Source of the DNA: Holophagae bacterium
GTDB taxonomy: Bacteria > Acidobacteriota > Holophagae > Acanthopleuribacterales > Acanthopleuribacteraceae
Assembly: GCA_029263455.1 (NCBI GenBank)
Contig: JAJCXM010000005.1
Span: 1-64,000, forward strand
Length of the DNA: 64,000 nt
Direction of reading: 5' to 3'
This document shows, one piece after another, positions 43,216-50,784 of this stretch. The notes below the pieces were generated by a model. It searched no databases, had not been told where the DNA came from, and was given only the letters and a program-made list of their open reading frames with translations. Position numbers and translations under genes: made by a program. Each line of letters starts with the position of its first letter. Position 1 is the stretch's first letter.

Positions 43216-45501
43216 ATGCGATGCATCATGATTGGAATAGTGGCGATTTTTTTCTGGCAATGTAGCGGCAGGAAAATCACCCGAGACGCGCAACAGGCTA
43301 TGGACACAGCCCACTGGGACCGCGCGTACCAGCTTTGGGATCAAGTCCTCAAAGAAGATCCCAAGAATACCAGCGCCAAAATGCAGCGAGATCGATCACG
43401 GATTAATGCATCACTAGAGCACCTACAACGTGGCCTGCACTACGCAAAAGGGCAACAGCTAGACGAGGCGTTGTTCGAGTTGAGTCTGTCCTTGAGCTAC
43501 GACCCCTACAATCAGACAGCCATCGATATGCATGAAAGTGTAGTTAGCCAGCAAAAACAACAACTGGCTATGAAGTCCGATGAGTATGTGGAACCCGAAT
43601 CACCTTATTCCTCTTTCCCTGCCCTAGAACCAACAACTTGGAACCCCATCAATCTTCATTTCCCACAGCCCAAAGATATACGTGACATCTACGTTGCCAT
43701 GGGGCGCGCTTACGGTATTAATATCCTCGTAGACAGCAAAATTCGTTCGGACAAAATGGCTATAGATCTTCGCAATTTAGACTTTTTGAAGGCGCTCGAC
43801 ACCTTAATGGTCTTGAACCGCCATTTCTTCAAAGTGGTGGACCGCAACACCCTCATCATCCTTGAAGACAACAAACAAAACAAAGAACAATACACCAACC
43901 AAGTCATACGCACATTCTACCTATCCAACATCACGCCCAACGACCTCAAAAGCCATCTACGCACACTTGGCGACATGAAAGAATACGCGACTAACGATGA
44001 ACTCAACGCGATCACGATTAAGGGCACGCCCGAACAGATAGCGCTCGCAGAACGCATCATTACCACCAACGACAAACCTCAACCGGAAGTCATCATTGAA
44101 GTAGAACTTCTTGAAGTCAATAAAACAGCCATGCGACAAGTGGGTCTACTGCCCATCTCGACAATTGACGGTCAGAACGGCTACTCGGTTGGTATCCTTG
44201 CCGACCCCCTAGACCAAAGTGATAACGATAATGGTCTCCGTGGCTTTTTCCCCAATCTCAATTCCGAAGATTTTCTGACAGTGGTTCCTGCTCTGGCGCT
44301 TAACTTCCTCAAAGAGACCGGCGACTCTAAACAAGTCGCTAACCCCCATTTACGCGTGACCGCTGGCAAGGAAGCATCGATATTGATCGGTCAGAAAATA
44401 CCCATCGCGTCGACTTCATTCACACCGATTGGTCTGACAGGCAGTGGCAGCAATTCCAATAGCAATCAGTTCGGCGGACAGCCTCTCACCACCTTCAACT
44501 ACAACGATGTCGGCATCAAACTGTCCATCACGCCACGCGTTCACCACAACGATGAAGTCACCCTGACTCTGGACCTTGAGGTCTCTTCAGTGATCTCCCA
44601 ATCGCTACAACCCATACTGGGTCAACGCAAAGTCAATACCACCATTCGCTTGAAGAACAGCGAAACCAATGTATTGTTTGGGCTCTTACAAAACGATGAG
44701 CGGAAGTCCTTGACCGGCATTGCTGGCTTATCTGATATTCCCGTACTGGGTCGACTCTTCTCAAACAAAGACAGTGTCATCACACAGACCGATATCATTT
44801 TGACGCTTAAGCCAATCATTGTACGCGGCCACAATATCCGAGACAGTGATCGCGATACCTATGAATTGTCTGCCCTGTCTTTAACATCTCTTTACGGCGA
44901 TAGACGCCTGAAACAAGGGAAAGACTTGTCACCCATGGATCTCCAGATTCCCGATTCAGATGATGAATCCGCAAGCGACGCGTTCGTCCCCGAACACTCA
45001 AGGCCTGCACGCGCAAACGACACATCGCCCACAACAGACGAAACAGAAGAGGAGTTGCCCTTTGATGAAGCCGAAGAAGGTCCCGCTCCGGCCGTTTTGT
45101 CTTTCACGCCACTTCAGGTCTCGGCTCGCCAAGATGATTTTTTTGACCTGCAACTCTTCATCACCAATGTTCAACAACTCAAACGTGGGGAGATCGTCAT
45201 CGAATACGATCCCAACATCATTCAAGTCGAATCCGTTGACGTCGGTAACTTCATGGCCGGCCAGAAGAAGCCACTTCTCACACCAGCCTGGAATCACAAT
45301 GAGGGTCGAGTCAGTTTAGTCATTTTTCAACGTGACCAAGAAGAGGGCTTCAGCGGCTCCGGTATCCTAGCTAACCTCAAATTCAAGTCTATAGCCCCTG
45401 GCGATGGCAACCTTACGTTCACCCGCACGCTATTAGAAAATTTGGCCGGGCAAACGATTCCTGTGGAATCTTTACAAGCCATTTATGAGGTCGCTCCTTG
45501 A
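43216..45501 (+). CDS. TPR-secretin-cohesin fusion protein (outer-membrane channel of second locus)
   Basis: 761 residues. Exported, with a lipoprotein-like signal (Cys at residue 16, WQC; lipobox atypical). Residues ~25-115 hold TPR-like repeats (AYQLWDQVLKEDPKNTSAK, then EALFELSLSLSYDPYNQTA). N-domains follow (INLHFPQPKDIRDIYVAMGRAYGINILVD; VIRTFYLSNITPNDLKSHLRTL). The secretin domain spans ~290-545 (PEVIIEVELLEVNKTAMRQVGLLP, VANPHLRVTAGKEASILIGQKIP, YNDVGIKLSITPRV). After an acidic linker, residues ~625-755 show a cohesin-like fold: LSFTPLQVSARQDDFFDLQL, IEYDPNIIQVESVDVG, GRVSLVIFQ and GILANLKFKS. That end could bind dockerins or glycans at the surface. Confidence 0.88.
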   Translation: MRCIMIGIVAIFFWQCSGRKITRDAQQAMDTAHWDRAYQLWDQVLKEDPKNTSAKMQRDRSRINASLEHLQRGLHYAKGQQLDEALFELSLSLSYDPYNQTAIDMHESVVSQQKQQLAMKSDEYVEPESPYSSFPALEPTTWNPINLHFPQPKDIRDIYVAMGRAYGINILVDSKIRSDKMAIDLRNLDFLKALDTLMVLNRHFFKVVDRNTLIILEDNKQNKEQYTNQVIRTFYLSNITPNDLKSHLRTLGDMKEYATNDELNAITIKGTPEQIALAERIITTNDKPQPEVIIEVELLEVNKTAMRQVGLLPISTIDGQNGYSVGILADPLDQSDNDNGLRGFFPNLNSEDFLTVVPALALNFLKETGDSKQVANPHLRVTAGKEASILIGQKIPIASTSFTPIGLTGSGSNSNSNQFGGQPLTTFNYNDVGIKLSITPRVHHNDEVTLTLDLEVSSVISQSLQPILGQRKVNTTIRLKNSETNVLFGLLQNDERKSLTGIAGLSDIPVLGRLFSNKDSVITQTDIILTLKPIIVRGHNIRDSDRDTYELSALSLTSLYGDRRLKQGKDLSPMDLQIPDSDDESASDAFVPEHSRPARANDTSPTTDETEEELPFDEAEEGPAPAVLSFTPLQVSARQDDFFDLQLFITNVQQLKRGEIVIEYDPNIIQVESVDVGNFMAGQKKPLLTPAWNHNEGRVSLVIFQRDQEEGFSGSGILANLKFKSIAPGDGNLTFTRTLLENLAGQTIPVESLQAIYEVAP

Positions 45502-45950
45502 AACGAGGTTTCACGTATCTGGAACTGATTGTCGCGTTGGCACTATTGTCACTGCTGGCGGCCGCAGCCTTACCCAGTAGCCGCAAGATTGTGAAACGGC
45601 AAAAAGAAAACCAACTCAGGCACCAATTGACGCAAATACGGTCGGCCATCGACCGCTTCAAACGCATGGCTGACGCCTCCGAGATTCAAGTGGACGATCT
45701 TGATCAACTTGGTTACCCGGCTGATTTTGACGAGCTCGAACAAGGCGTTCCATTGACAGGTAAACCGGGTCAACATATGCGTTTCTTACGTCGCATACCC
45801 GTCGATCCAATGACGGGTGAAGCCAAGTGGGGTATGCGTTCTGTTCAGGATGATTTTGACGCCAGTAATTGGGGTGGAGAAAATTTATTCGATGTTTATT
45901 CACTGAGTGACGGCAGGGGCCTAGACGGGACGGAGTACGCCACATGGTAA
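45498..45950 (+). CDS. GspG-like pilin of the second locus (FTYLE type)
   Basis: TTG start overlapping the secretin stop. 150 residues: leader LKRG, mature FTYLELIVALALLSLLAAAALP with Gly at -1 and Glu-5, then a helical spine (ENQLRHQLTQIRSAIDRFKRM) and a C-terminal loop with FLRRIPVDPMTGEAKWGMRS ending FDVYSLSDGRGLDGTEYATW. The last block replaces the calcium loop of GspG with a shorter S-D-G...L-D-G-T signature shared with the next gene. Probable pilin subunit. Confidence 0.88.
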   Translation: MKRGFTYLELIVALALLSLLAAAALPSSRKIVKRQKENQLRHQLTQIRSAIDRFKRMADASEIQVDDLDQLGYPADFDELEQGVPLTGKPGQHMRFLRRIPVDPMTGEAKWGMRSVQDDFDASNWGGENLFDVYSLSDGRGLDGTEYATW

Positions 45951-46336
45951 TAAAACGTGCATTCACACTGCTCGAGATGATGGTTGTACTGGCCCTCATC
46001 GCATTGATCGCAGGTTTGGCAGCATCAACCCATCGCCATCGCGTACGCAAAGCAAAGGAAAACGTGTTAAGACATAACCTCGCTCAAATTCGTCTCACAT
46101 TGGATTCATATAATGCCGACAAGAGCCGTTACCCTGATAGCCTGCAAGACCTTGTTGATGAAGGATATTTTAGGGGCTTGCCCGACGACCCGGTTTCAGG
46201 ACGCAACGACACCTGGATCGAAGTCTATTTAGACGATTACGATGATGAAGACTCCGACTATGAACCCGGCGTCTTTGACGTCCATAGCGGAAGCGACGGA
46301 GTGGCACTAGATGGGACTCAATACAGTGAATGGTGA
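45944..46336 (+). CDS. GspG-like pilin of the second locus
   Basis: 130 residues: leader MVIKRA, mature FTLLEMMVVLALIALIAGLAAS (Ala at -1), spine ENVLRHNLAQIRLTLDSYNADKSRYPDSLQDLVDEGYF, and a Pro-Asp-Asp-Pro-Val-Ser turn. C-terminus FDVHSGSDGVALDGTQYSEW parallels the previous gene's end, so the two form a related pair with the same non-GspG loop. Overlaps the previous gene by seven bases and the following one by 26. Candidate major subunit. Confidence 0.88.
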   Translation: MVIKRAFTLLEMMVVLALIALIAGLAASTHRHRVRKAKENVLRHNLAQIRLTLDSYNADKSRYPDSLQDLVDEGYFRGLPDDPVSGRNDTWIEVYLDDYDDEDSDYEPGVFDVHSGSDGVALDGTQYSEW

Positions 46337-46898
46337 AAAGGGGCATATACTCATTGTCGCTATCATTTTAATCACGACGATGAGCCTTATCTTAGCCATG
46401 GTCATTGCGCCTATACGTACGCAGAAGCAAAGGCTCAAAGAACAAGATCTTATCTATCGAGGCGAACACTTAGCAGAAGGCATTCGCCGCTTCTATTTCA
46501 AATATAGAAGGTTTCCATTTGAGCTAGAAGAGCTAATCGAATCAGATCCCCGTTTAGTTAGACAACTCTATGCTGATCCCATGGCCGAAGACGGCGAATG
46601 GGAACTCATCTATCTAGTACCGCAGGACCAAGGAGTCTTACGCGTCATGCGTCGACTAATCGAACCACAGACACCGGACGACCAGGATCAAGACAATCCG
46701 TCGGACGGTAGCGGCCAAGACGAAGATTCGGTGTTTAATATCAAGACGCAACAGATCACTGGCATTCGTTCCAAATCGTCAGAAACAGGTTTGACCAAGT
46801 ACCAGGAAAGCCAAATCTATTCAGATTGGGAATTCACCGCATTGCCCAAAGAAGCAGCTATTTCGAAAGCCCTAGGATCAGCAACCGTTACCCCATAA
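46311..46898 (+). CDS. Third pilin-like protein of the second locus, atypical leader
   Basis: The ATG at 46311 lies inside the previous gene; a GTG at 46326 would shorten the leader to NGEKG. Cleavage after Gly would leave HILIVAIILITTMSLILAMVI, hydrophobic but lacking the aromatic first residue and Glu-5, as in GspK-type tip subunits. ~195 residues with spine EQDLIYRGEHLAEGIRRFYFKYRRFPFELEELIES, then YADPMAEDGEWELIYL and a Gln/Asp-rich linker. Probably a minor tip pilin. The stop lies inside a 40-base hairpin. Confidence 0.75.
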   Translation: MGLNTVNGEKGHILIVAIILITTMSLILAMVIAPIRTQKQRLKEQDLIYRGEHLAEGIRRFYFKYRRFPFELEELIESDPRLVRQLYADPMAEDGEWELIYLVPQDQGVLRVMRRLIEPQTPDDQDQDNPSDGSGQDEDSVFNIKTQQITGIRSKSSETGLTKYQESQIYSDWEFTALPKEAAISKALGSATVTP

Positions 46899-46930
46899 TC
46901 GATTCGGATCAAGTAGAATAGATTATGGGG
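46891..46930 (+). promoter_or_regulatory. Strong hairpin spanning the pilin stop codon and the next ribosome site
   Basis: CCCCATAATC (46891-46900) and GATTATGGGG (46921-46930) are perfectly complementary over 10 bases; after one mismatch ATTC/GAAT adds four more pairs, leaving a 10-base loop. The left arm contains the TAA stop of the last pilin gene; the right arm contains the only GGGG-type ribosome site before the TrpD-like ATG at 46939. No T-run follows, so it is not a classical terminator. It may insulate the operon end or regulate the next gene. Confidence 0.6.
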
Positions 46931-46938
46931 ACAATCAC

Positions 46939-47940
46939 ATGGCTTTGAGTCAAGCATTACGCATTCTACAAACAGGCGAACCCTTAGAACCGGAGCATCT
47001 TAAGCGCGTAATTGATGCGTTCCTACAAGGGCAAGTCAACGATGTAGAGGCGGGCGCGATTCTAGCGCTGCTGACACGAAACGGCCTGTCTGCCGCAGAC
47101 ATCCTCCTATTTGCCCGTGTTTTCGGAGGATCGCTAAACTCTTTTGATCCCGGAAAACGAGTCTTAGCTATAACCGATCTGGGCTGGTCGGAACGACACT
47201 CGTTCCACGTTTACACTGCCACCTGTTTTGTCGTGGCGGCCTGCGGAATACCTGTGGTGAATCAAGTCCTGCGGGTTGATGAGCATAACTGCTCAAAGTT
47301 CAATTTGCTGCAGGCTTTGCAAATACCCATTTCATCTACCGTAGAATCCTTGCAAGACCAACTTGGCAAGTATGGTTTAGCCTACTTCGACCCTGAACTC
47401 GCTGCGCCACAACTGGCATCCATGATCAAATGGTCACGTAGCCTCGGTCAATCAAACGTCATAAGCATGGTGCTACCCCTACTTCACCCCGTCAAAGACG
47501 TTGCCCATTTGATTGCCGTCGCTCGCGAGGAGGACACAGATCTGTACGCCGAAGCCTTTTCTTTTCTTGGCCTGAACGGTTCCTTCGTTTTTGGTGAGGA
47601 CGGCACGGCAGAAGTTAGCTTAACCACACGTACGAAAATCACACAAATACACGGCCAACAAGTGGACTCTTACATTTTCGATCCTAGGAGGCACGGCTTC
47701 AATTGGACTTCTGTCGATGCCCTAAAAGCGGGCAGTGTTCCAGAAAACATCAAAATCATTGATGATGTGCTCAAACACAAAAAACCAAGTGTTTATTATG
47801 ACTTAGTCCTGCTCAATGCAGCCTTTGCGCTGAAGACTTATCAAGAAACTGCTCAACTGGATCAATGCATAGATCAGGCGCGTCAGGCGATGGAAACCGG
47901 CGCCGCATGGCAGCTCTTGCAGCGTCTACAGGTGTCATGA
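46939..47940 (+). CDS. TrpD-fold protein lacking catalytic motifs
   Basis: 333 residues with the nucleoside phosphorylase/phosphoribosyltransferase family III layout: helical N-domain (LSQALRILQTGEPLEPEHLKRVIDAFLQGQVNDVEAGAILALLTRNGLSAADILLFA, as in TrpD) and an alpha/beta C-domain (FSFLGLNGSFVFGEDGTAEVSLTTRTKITQI; FDPRRHGF; NAAFALKTYQ). The PRPP loop GTGGDG is replaced by ITDLGWSERHS and KHGNR by NQVLR; NLLGPL-NP becomes MVLPLLHPV. It is therefore probably not an anthranilate phosphoribosyltransferase and may be a non-enzymatic relative. No trp genes are near. Convergent with glycerate kinase, overlapping six bases. Confidence 0.75.
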   Translation: MALSQALRILQTGEPLEPEHLKRVIDAFLQGQVNDVEAGAILALLTRNGLSAADILLFARVFGGSLNSFDPGKRVLAITDLGWSERHSFHVYTATCFVVAACGIPVVNQVLRVDEHNCSKFNLLQALQIPISSTVESLQDQLGKYGLAYFDPELAAPQLASMIKWSRSLGQSNVISMVLPLLHPVKDVAHLIAVAREEDTDLYAEAFSFLGLNGSFVFGEDGTAEVSLTTRTKITQIHGQQVDSYIFDPRRHGFNWTSVDALKAGSVPENIKIIDDVLKHKKPSVYYDLVLLNAAFALKTYQETAQLDQCIDQARQAMETGAAWQLLQRLQVS

Positions 47941-49017
47941 CATAAACGACTTGATGATTTGGCGGACTTGCTTGGCCGACCGGGTAAGACACGCACTTGG
48001 CGTCTCGCCCGGCCATACACTACAGGCAAAAACCGAGACCTTCGGCGGTGGTTTAAAGCCATGCCATTGGCCGCACAGAACCACCACTGGCACACCCGCG
48101 CTTATCGCGCGATCAATGGCCACCATAACCGGTTTCCCAAATGAGGTCTGAACATCCAGGCTACCTTCGCCAGTTATGAGGAGATCCGCATCCTCCAATA
48201 GCTCATCCAGTTGCGCGACATCGGCAAAGAAGGGACCACCCTGAATGATCTGAGCCCCCAAGAAATCGAAGGCCATACCCAATCCTCCCGCTGCACCCGC
48301 ACCTTGCTGATCTCGTAATCGTCGACCAGTCTGTCTTTCAAATACGCGAGCAACACCCCGCAGCCATTGATCAAGTTCCGTTGTCTGCGATTTAGACGCG
48401 CCTTTTTGGGCCATATACATTTGGGCGCCCTGCTCGCCTAACAGCAGGTTCTTGACGTCAACAAGCGCAAGCATCTTGACATTCTTTAGCGGTCGAATTG
48501 GCACGTCTATATTTACTGGGACCCCGTGTTCTGCGGTTAGGACCGCTTGATTTGCTTGATTAGAAAACGAGAAACCTAGTTCACTCATCATGCCTAGACC
48601 GGCATCAACCACACCGCTACCGCCAAGACCGACCCAAATCTCTCGCGCGCCACGTTGCATGGCATCTTTAATGAGCAAGCCGAGCCCACGAGAATGCGCA
48701 CGCATGACATCAGGGGAACCAGTAATTTGAGTCAACCCAATGGTGCGGGCGCTTTCAATCACGGCGATGCCATCGGCGGACAGCCCATAACAGGCCTTTA
48801 TGGGCACGCCCAACGCATTCACGGTGTCTGTTTCTTGCAGCTGACAATTGAATCTCTGCATTAGAGGATGCAAACTGCCCTCGCCTCCATCTGCAAGCGG
48901 CAACAAATGCGTTTGCTGATCAGCAAATGCCGCGGCAATCGCTGTAGCCGCTTGATCGGGTTCTAGTGTGCCCTTAAAGGACGCTGGTGCAATGATCACG
49001 TTAAGCTTTTTAGTCAA
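47935..49017 (-). CDS. Glycerate 2-kinase (GarK/GlxK family)
   Basis: TTG start at 49017 preceded by AGGAG five to six bases away, and the protein then opens directly with the family sequence NVIIAPASFKGTLEPDQAA; an ATG at 49086 would add 23 unrelated residues. ~360 residues with PLADGGEGSLHPLM, GLGLLIKDAMQRGAREIWVGLGGSGVVDAGLGM, DVKNLLLGEQGAQMY, GAGAAGGLGMAFDFLGA and ADLLITGEGSLDVQTSFGKP. It phosphorylates D-glycerate to 2-phosphoglycerate, feeding glycolysis from glyoxylate or serine breakdown. Full length. Confidence 0.92.
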   Translation of the reverse strand: MTKKLNVIIAPASFKGTLEPDQAATAIAAAFADQQTHLLPLADGGEGSLHPLMQRFNCQLQETDTVNALGVPIKACYGLSADGIAVIESARTIGLTQITGSPDVMRAHSRGLGLLIKDAMQRGAREIWVGLGGSGVVDAGLGMMSELGFSFSNQANQAVLTAEHGVPVNIDVPIRPLKNVKMLALVDVKNLLLGEQGAQMYMAQKGASKSQTTELDQWLRGVARVFERQTGRRLRDQQGAGAAGGLGMAFDFLGAQIIQGGPFFADVAQLDELLEDADLLITGEGSLDVQTSFGKPVMVAIDRAISAGVPVVVLCGQWHGFKPPPKVSVFACSVWPGETPSACLTRSAKQVRQIIKSFMS

Positions 49018-49124
49018 GGAAACTCCTATCAAAACGAATGGTCGTTTGTCGCCAATGCTTCTTTGTTGGAAGTTAGTCATTAACAATGTAATGATAGGTG
49101 TTTACATGGCAATAGACATCTTTT

Positions 49125-50207
49125 TTGAGCTATGAATTTAGCAATTACGCTCTCGGGGTATATATGGAGAAACGAGCGATCGAATTACCCTCGTTAACTG
49201 ACGAGGACTTGGCAGGCTTAATGCCAGCCAATATGGCATACCCGGGTCTTTCCAGACTCTTTGGCCATCTTGCCCCTAACTACGTGAAATACATAGCCAC
49301 CGCCATGGATAGCTACACATGGTTCCGGTATGTGGAGTCTGAATCTAAGAGCTTCATTTTAAAGAGCTTAGCAACCAGAGCTCTATACACTATGTTAAAA
49401 CGTGGCGAGCGAGCTCATATTTGCGCCGGAAACGAGAATGGTTCGATACATGGTCCCAGGGCCGTAGGTCTCACATCACGAGGCGTTAACTACAAAGCGA
49501 TCAACGAAGACGGCATCGGTATATTCGAGCAGGGCGACAGCCTAACCTTGGTGGGTTGCGACGGCGTCGGAGACTGCCTTGTCGGTGAAGTCGCGTCCTT
49601 TGTGATTCTTGATCTATTCGACCGTTTTCCCGAGAAATCGTTACATGCCTGCATGACAGACAGCTGCCGTGTATTGACTGAACTAGCGAAGGACTTGGCT
49701 AAAGAGATTCCCGAGTTCATCACTTTTCCTAATGAGATAAGCCAAGCGGCAGTCACAGCCCTGCGCATACAAGGTAATGAATGCCAAGTTGCCCAAGTTG
49801 GGGATGTCATCCTTTACACTTACCGTGACGGCCACTTAAATATGTTGGACCCACACGGAGATTGGCTAAACTTACGACAACTTAGCGACCTTTTTGCGAA
49901 CGAGAAGTACCTGTCTCAACGACACATTATTAATAACGCCATTGGCCGCAACTACGATTCCGACTGGGAGCCATGGAAGTTTGATTTGATGCCGGGCGAC
50001 ATCTTAGTTCTGGCCTCTGATGGCCTAGAAACACTACACCCCAAGACAGTTTTGGAGTTGGTGTCCTCCAGTAGCGGCATGGAACAGAAACTCACAGAGA
50101 TGTATCAGGAAGTCTTGCGTGCGAATCTGAGTTGGCAAACACCTGGCTCGCCTATCTACACGAAACCAGACAATATCTCGATGATTATTTACCAGCATCC
50201 TTCATGA
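49125..50207 (+). CDS. PP2C-like serine/threonine phosphatase with N-terminal extension
   Basis: The start is unclear: TTG at 49125 or ATG at 49164; neither has a strong ribosome site. 348-360 residues. The first ~105 residues are an extension of no recognised family. The phosphatase signatures follow: YKAINEDGIGIF (NED metal site), VGCDGVGDCLVGEVAS (DGxG), AALRIQGNECQVAQVGD (residues ~215-230), LVLASDGLE and KPDNISMIIY (final Asp-Asn). Metal-binding acids are present, so activity is plausible. No partner kinase is adjacent; the AarF/UbiB kinase is 3 kb away and unrelated in type. Confidence 0.85.
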   Translation: MSYEFSNYALGVYMEKRAIELPSLTDEDLAGLMPANMAYPGLSRLFGHLAPNYVKYIATAMDSYTWFRYVESESKSFILKSLATRALYTMLKRGERAHICAGNENGSIHGPRAVGLTSRGVNYKAINEDGIGIFEQGDSLTLVGCDGVGDCLVGEVASFVILDLFDRFPEKSLHACMTDSCRVLTELAKDLAKEIPEFITFPNEISQAAVTALRIQGNECQVAQVGDVILYTYRDGHLNMLDPHGDWLNLRQLSDLFANEKYLSQRHIINNAIGRNYDSDWEPWKFDLMPGDILVLASDGLETLHPKTVLELVSSSSGMEQKLTEMYQEVLRANLSWQTPGSPIYTKPDNISMIIYQHPS

Positions 50208-50429
50208 GGGTTTCTTCTCACTCGGCGGCGTATTAAAGCGCATTAGAGTCGTATTCAGTTGGTGACGGTTAGATTTGTTATCAAACATAAGCACCATCAG
50301 AATAGAAATAACAGCACCTATCACGGCTGAAGACACCAGATTCAAACCGGTCAATTGTGATGTCACCGTGGTGACGACAGCTAGCAAGGTTACCAGTCCA
50401 ACGGTCAATTTTAACCATCTCATTAACAT
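50202..50429 (-). CDS. Small two-span membrane protein
   Basis: Start at 50429 after GAGGAC; an in-frame ATG at 50456 overlaps that site. 75 residues: two hydrophobic helices (residues ~6-22, [17 protein letters not shown], and ~30-50, [17 protein letters not shown]) and a polar tail. I recognise no family. Its stop overlaps the convergent phosphatase gene by six bases. Confidence 0.55.
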   Translation of the reverse strand: MLMRWLKLTVGLVTLLAVVTTVTSQLTGLNLVSSAVIGAVISILMVLMFDNKSNRHQLNTTLMRFNTPPSEKKPS

Positions 50430-50539
50430 AAAAGTCCTCGCTGCAATAAACGCCAAGTCAGCAAAAAAGTTTGATCATTGATTCTGCAGCAATTTCTAGG
50501 CCATGAGAAACGCGTTCGTTCGGCTAAAGAGGTTCTTGT

Positions 50540-50568
50540 TTGACAAATGGAATCGAAACGTCTAATAT
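50540..50568 (+). promoter_or_regulatory. Sigma-70-type promoter of tRNA-Pro
   Basis: TTGACA (50540-50545), 17-base spacer, TAATAT (50563-50568); the tRNA begins 12 bases after the -10 box. This is near-consensus spacing and sequence, directly in front of a stable RNA gene. Confidence 0.8.
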
Positions 50569-50579
50569 CGCGATTCTGT

Positions 50580-50656
50580 CGGGGAGTAGCGCAGCCTGGT
50601 AGCGCACCTGCTTTGGGAGCAGGGAGTCGCAGGTTCAAATCCTGTCTCCCCGACCA
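50580..50656 (+). tRNA. tRNA-Pro (anticodon TGG)
   Basis: 77 bases including encoded CCA. Acceptor arms CGGGGAG/CTCCCCG pair fully. D-arm GCGC/GCGC, anticodon stem CCTGC/GCAGG around TTTGGGA (anticodon TGG), T-arm GCAGG/CCTGT with TTCAAAT. The C at position 1, as in bacterial tRNA-Pro, supports the call. Confidence 0.96.
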
Positions 50657-50784
50657 AGACATCGCCACAAGATCTCAATGATGAAGCGTCGCCTTTTTTC
50701 AGCAGAAGACGCGGGTACAAATTTGGATCGTTGGCTTTTAGGATAAGGTAGACTGGTTCAGCATGACTGAATTCAGGGGGAACC

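Noticed and set aside
50690-50720. T6 run and GCGTC/GACGC repeat after tRNA-Pro as an intrinsic terminator
   Set aside because: The T-run lies inside the loop, not after the stem, so the geometry is wrong.
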